Assembly: GCA_007121375.1 (NCBI GenBank)
Contig: SKLX01000164.1
Coordinates: forward strand, 1-23,694
Source of the DNA: Bacillota bacterium
GTDB lineage: Bacteria > Bacillota > Dethiobacteria > SKNC01
DNA: 23,694 nucleotides
Direction: 5' to 3'
A program made the position numbers and the translations under genes. The notes under the pieces are model-generated. The model was not told where the DNA came from and ran no database searches. It saw only the letters and a list, made by a program, of their open reading frames with translations. Positions 22,036 through 23,694 of this stretch are shown here, one piece after another (position 1 is the stretch's first letter; every line of letters begins with the position of its first letter).

Positions 22036-23313
22036 ATGGAATTATCTGTAAAGCCCAAAGATAGTATTAAAGGTGAAATTAAGGTGCCCGGGGATAAATC
22101 TATTTCCCATCGGGCAGTAATATTTGGTGCCTTAGCCCGGGGAGTAACTAAGGTCCACGGTTTTTTACCTGGTGAGGATACCTGGCGCACCGTGGAGTGC
22201 TTTCGCAAAATGGGAATCGATATTCAAAGGGAGCAGGACCTGGTAGTTATAGAAGGAAAGGGCCTGAAAGGGCTGCAGGAACCGGAAGATGTACTGGATG
22301 CGGGCAATTCCGGAACCACCGCCCGGCTCCTAATGGGTCTGCTGGCAGGAAACCCCTTTTACAGTGTTATAACGGGGGACCTTTCCTTGAAGAAAAGGCC
22401 CATGGATCGGGTTGTAGAACCCTTAAAGAAAATGGGGGCGGTTGTATACGGCAGGCAGGGGGCGAACCTTTTGCCCCTGACGGTGATGGGGGGAAACCTT
22501 AAGGGAATAGATTACCTTTCTCCTGTAGCCAGTGCCCAGGTAAAATCGGCCCTTCTTCTGGCGGGTCTTTATGCCCAGGGGACTACTGCCGTGACAGAAC
22601 CTTATCTATCAAGGGATCATACCGAAAGAATGATGAAGCATTTTGGTATAAATATTAAAAAGGGGGAGAATCGAGTCGAAGTAGAGGGTTTCCCAGAGAT
22701 TGAGGGGAAAAAGATAGAGGTGCCCGGGGATTTTTCCTCGGCAGCCTACTTTATGGTTGCTGCTTCCCTTTTGCCCGGTTCTTCCTTGCGAATTTTAAAA
22801 GTGGGGGTCAACCCTACCCGTACGGGGCTTCTGGAGGTTCTAAAAGAGATGGGGGCCAATATAACCCTGGAAAAGGAAAGAATAGAGAACGAAGAACCGG
22901 TAGCAGACATAAAGATTGGGTATGCTCCTTTGAAGGGTGTAGAAATAAAGGGAGACGTGATACCACGCTTGATTGATGAAATACCGGTGCTGGCCGTGGC
23001 AGCCTCCCTGGCGGAAGGAGAAACGGTAATAAGGGAAGCTTCCGAATTAAGGGTAAAGGAAAGTGATCGCATTGATACCATGGAGAAGGAATTAAAAAAA
23101 ATGGGGGCTAAAATAAGGGGCTTACCTGACGGGCTGGTAATTGAAGGAACCGGGGAGCTAAAGGGGGCTGTATGTGAAAGCCATGGAGATCACCGTATAG
23201 CCATGGCGGCAGCGGTGGCAGGATTGGCCGCCCGGGGAGAAACTATAATAAAGGGAAGCGACTGTATTAACATATCCTTCCCCGAGTTTCCTAAAACATT
23301 AAAATCTTTATAA
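22036..23313 (+). CDS. aroA: 3-phosphoshikimate 1-carboxyvinyltransferase (EPSP synthase)
   Basis: AroA transfers enolpyruvate from PEP to shikimate 3-phosphate. It is 425 residues. Motifs are VPGDKSISHRA, DAGNSGTTARLLMG, SAQVKSALLLAG, SRDHTERM, VNPTRTG, RLIDEIPVLAVAA, RVKESDRI and CESHGDHRIAMA. The four short motifs GDKx, SAQxK, RxHxE and NxTR, used to define class II EPSP synthases, are all present. The PEP-site glycine (GNSGT) is kept. It is the last gene of the T-box operon, 43 nt after tyrA, with AAAGGAGC upstream. No strong terminator follows; only a weak hairpin without a T-run overlaps its stop. Confidence 0.97.
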   Translation: MELSVKPKDSIKGEIKVPGDKSISHRAVIFGALARGVTKVHGFLPGEDTWRTVECFRKMGIDIQREQDLVVIEGKGLKGLQEPEDVLDAGNSGTTARLLMGLLAGNPFYSVITGDLSLKKRPMDRVVEPLKKMGAVVYGRQGANLLPLTVMGGNLKGIDYLSPVASAQVKSALLLAGLYAQGTTAVTEPYLSRDHTERMMKHFGINIKKGENRVEVEGFPEIEGKKIEVPGDFSSAAYFMVAASLLPGSSLRILKVGVNPTRTGLLEVLKEMGANITLEKERIENEEPVADIKIGYAPLKGVEIKGDVIPRLIDEIPVLAVAASLAEGETVIREASELRVKESDRIDTMEKELKKMGAKIRGLPDGLVIEGTGELKGAVCESHGDHRIAMAAAVAGLAARGETIIKGSDCINISFPEFPKTLKSL

Positions 23314-23393
23314 GGGAAATAACACCCCTATAGAAGGATTTTGTAATATAATGACGAATAGGTAACTTATGCTCCTGTAAGGAGGTAAGGTCG

Positions 23394-23694
23394 GTGATTA
23401 AACCTGTTAACCTGGCAAAGTTATTTGTTCCCGTTTTGCTTCTAGTCATAATATCATATGCTTTATTAGCCGGAGGAGGAGAATTAACAGGCTTCAGGGA
23501 ATGGTTTGGACAGGGGAAGGAAGAAGCAGTGGATAATTCCTTCAACTTATCTGATTCTGCCTTTGATTATGCCGGGGAGAAGGAAGTAAAGGAGAATTCC
23601 ATGGGTATTTTCCTGGAAGAAGAAAGTTATTTTCCCGCCAGGATAGGAGAAATGACTTTAGCCAAGGCTTTGGAGGGAGAAGAGGCTTTAAAAA
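23394..23694 (+). CDS. Unidentified membrane-anchored or secreted protein, 3' end cut off by window
   Basis: A GTG at 23394, preceded by GGAGGT at 23381-23386, opens a frame that runs to the window's end (100 codons, no stop). Residues ~7-27 (LAKLFVPVLLLVIISYALLAG) form one hydrophobic helix behind a short basic start, so it is either a signal peptide or a membrane anchor. The remainder is acidic and Glu-rich with no cysteine. I do not recognise the family. A TATAAT at 23347-23352 upstream could be a -10 element, but there is no matching -35, so it may or may not be part of the aroA transcript. Confidence 0.72.
   Translation, partial: MIKPVNLAKLFVPVLLLVIISYALLAGGGELTGFREWFGQGKEEAVDNSFNLSDSAFDYAGEKEVKENSMGIFLEEESYFPARIGEMTLAKALEGEEALK

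Noticed and set aside
22197..22502. Second open frame on the + strand inside aroA
   Set aside because: It is an out-of-frame shadow of aroA; its Gly/Arg-rich translation is not protein-like.
23309..23332. TATAAGGG/CCCCTATA hairpin after aroA as a terminator
   Set aside because: It has a mismatch in a short stem and no T-run after it; at best a weak pause site.
1..23694. CRISPR arrays, insertion sequences, rRNA or tRNA genes
   Set aside because: No regularly spaced repeats, transposase-like proteins, or cloverleaf/rRNA segments were found; the one T-arm-like signal near 19755 is the T-box sequence.

Overview
The window is 23.7 kb of compact bacterial chromosome, of moderate G+C by eye. Nearly every gene is on the + strand, in short-spaced operons with strong AGGAGG-type ribosome sites and frequent GTG/TTG starts. 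A lysine riboswitch, a T-box leader, sigma-A-like promoters, LL-diaminopimelate aminotransferase (DapL) and a siroheme-based haem pathway together point to an anaerobic Gram-positive, most likely of the Clostridia (Peptococcaceae/Heliobacteria-like or Syntrophomonas-like). The genus is not determined.

Region 1 (1-9192) is a tetrapyrrole operon: hemC (5' end cut off), a cobA-hemD fusion, nirJ1 (ahbC-like), hemB, nirJ2 (ahbD-like), ahbA, ahbB and hemL, followed by an M20 amidohydrolase. HemL and HemB make porphobilinogen, and HemC plus the HemD domain make uroporphyrinogen III. The CobA domain methylates it to precorrin-2. After siroheme forms (oxidation and iron insertion are not encoded here), AhbA/AhbB and the two radical-SAM enzymes would carry it to haem.

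Region 2 (9193-11687) has its own promoter and encodes an RseC-like membrane protein, a divergent CsoR-like small protein, an M24 (Xaa-Pro-type) peptidase and a CopZ-like metal-binding protein.

Region 3 (11700-17790) is a lysine-biosynthesis operon, lysA-dapF-dapL-asd-dapG, headed by a promoter, a lysine riboswitch and a terminator, and closed by a strong terminator. A Cys-rich ferredoxin-like gene follows directly (17799-18614). The only minus-strand gene, a zinc-ribbon methyltransferase, converges on it.

Region 4 (19400-23313) is an aromatic operon, aroF-tyrA-aroA, preceded by a T-box leader whose specifier codon reads UAC (tyrosine). Regulation is therefore expected at two levels: tRNA-Tyr charging at the leader, and predicted allostery in the DAHP synthase N-terminal domain and the TyrA ACT domain. 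The window ends in the first 100 codons of an unidentified membrane-anchored or secreted protein.

Most of the window is recognisable core metabolism and I see no clearly new system. The items most worth a second look are the haem gene order, the CsoR-like protein with changed DNA-contact region, the 17-cysteine ferredoxin behind a terminator, and the dyad/direct repeat over the T-box promoter.
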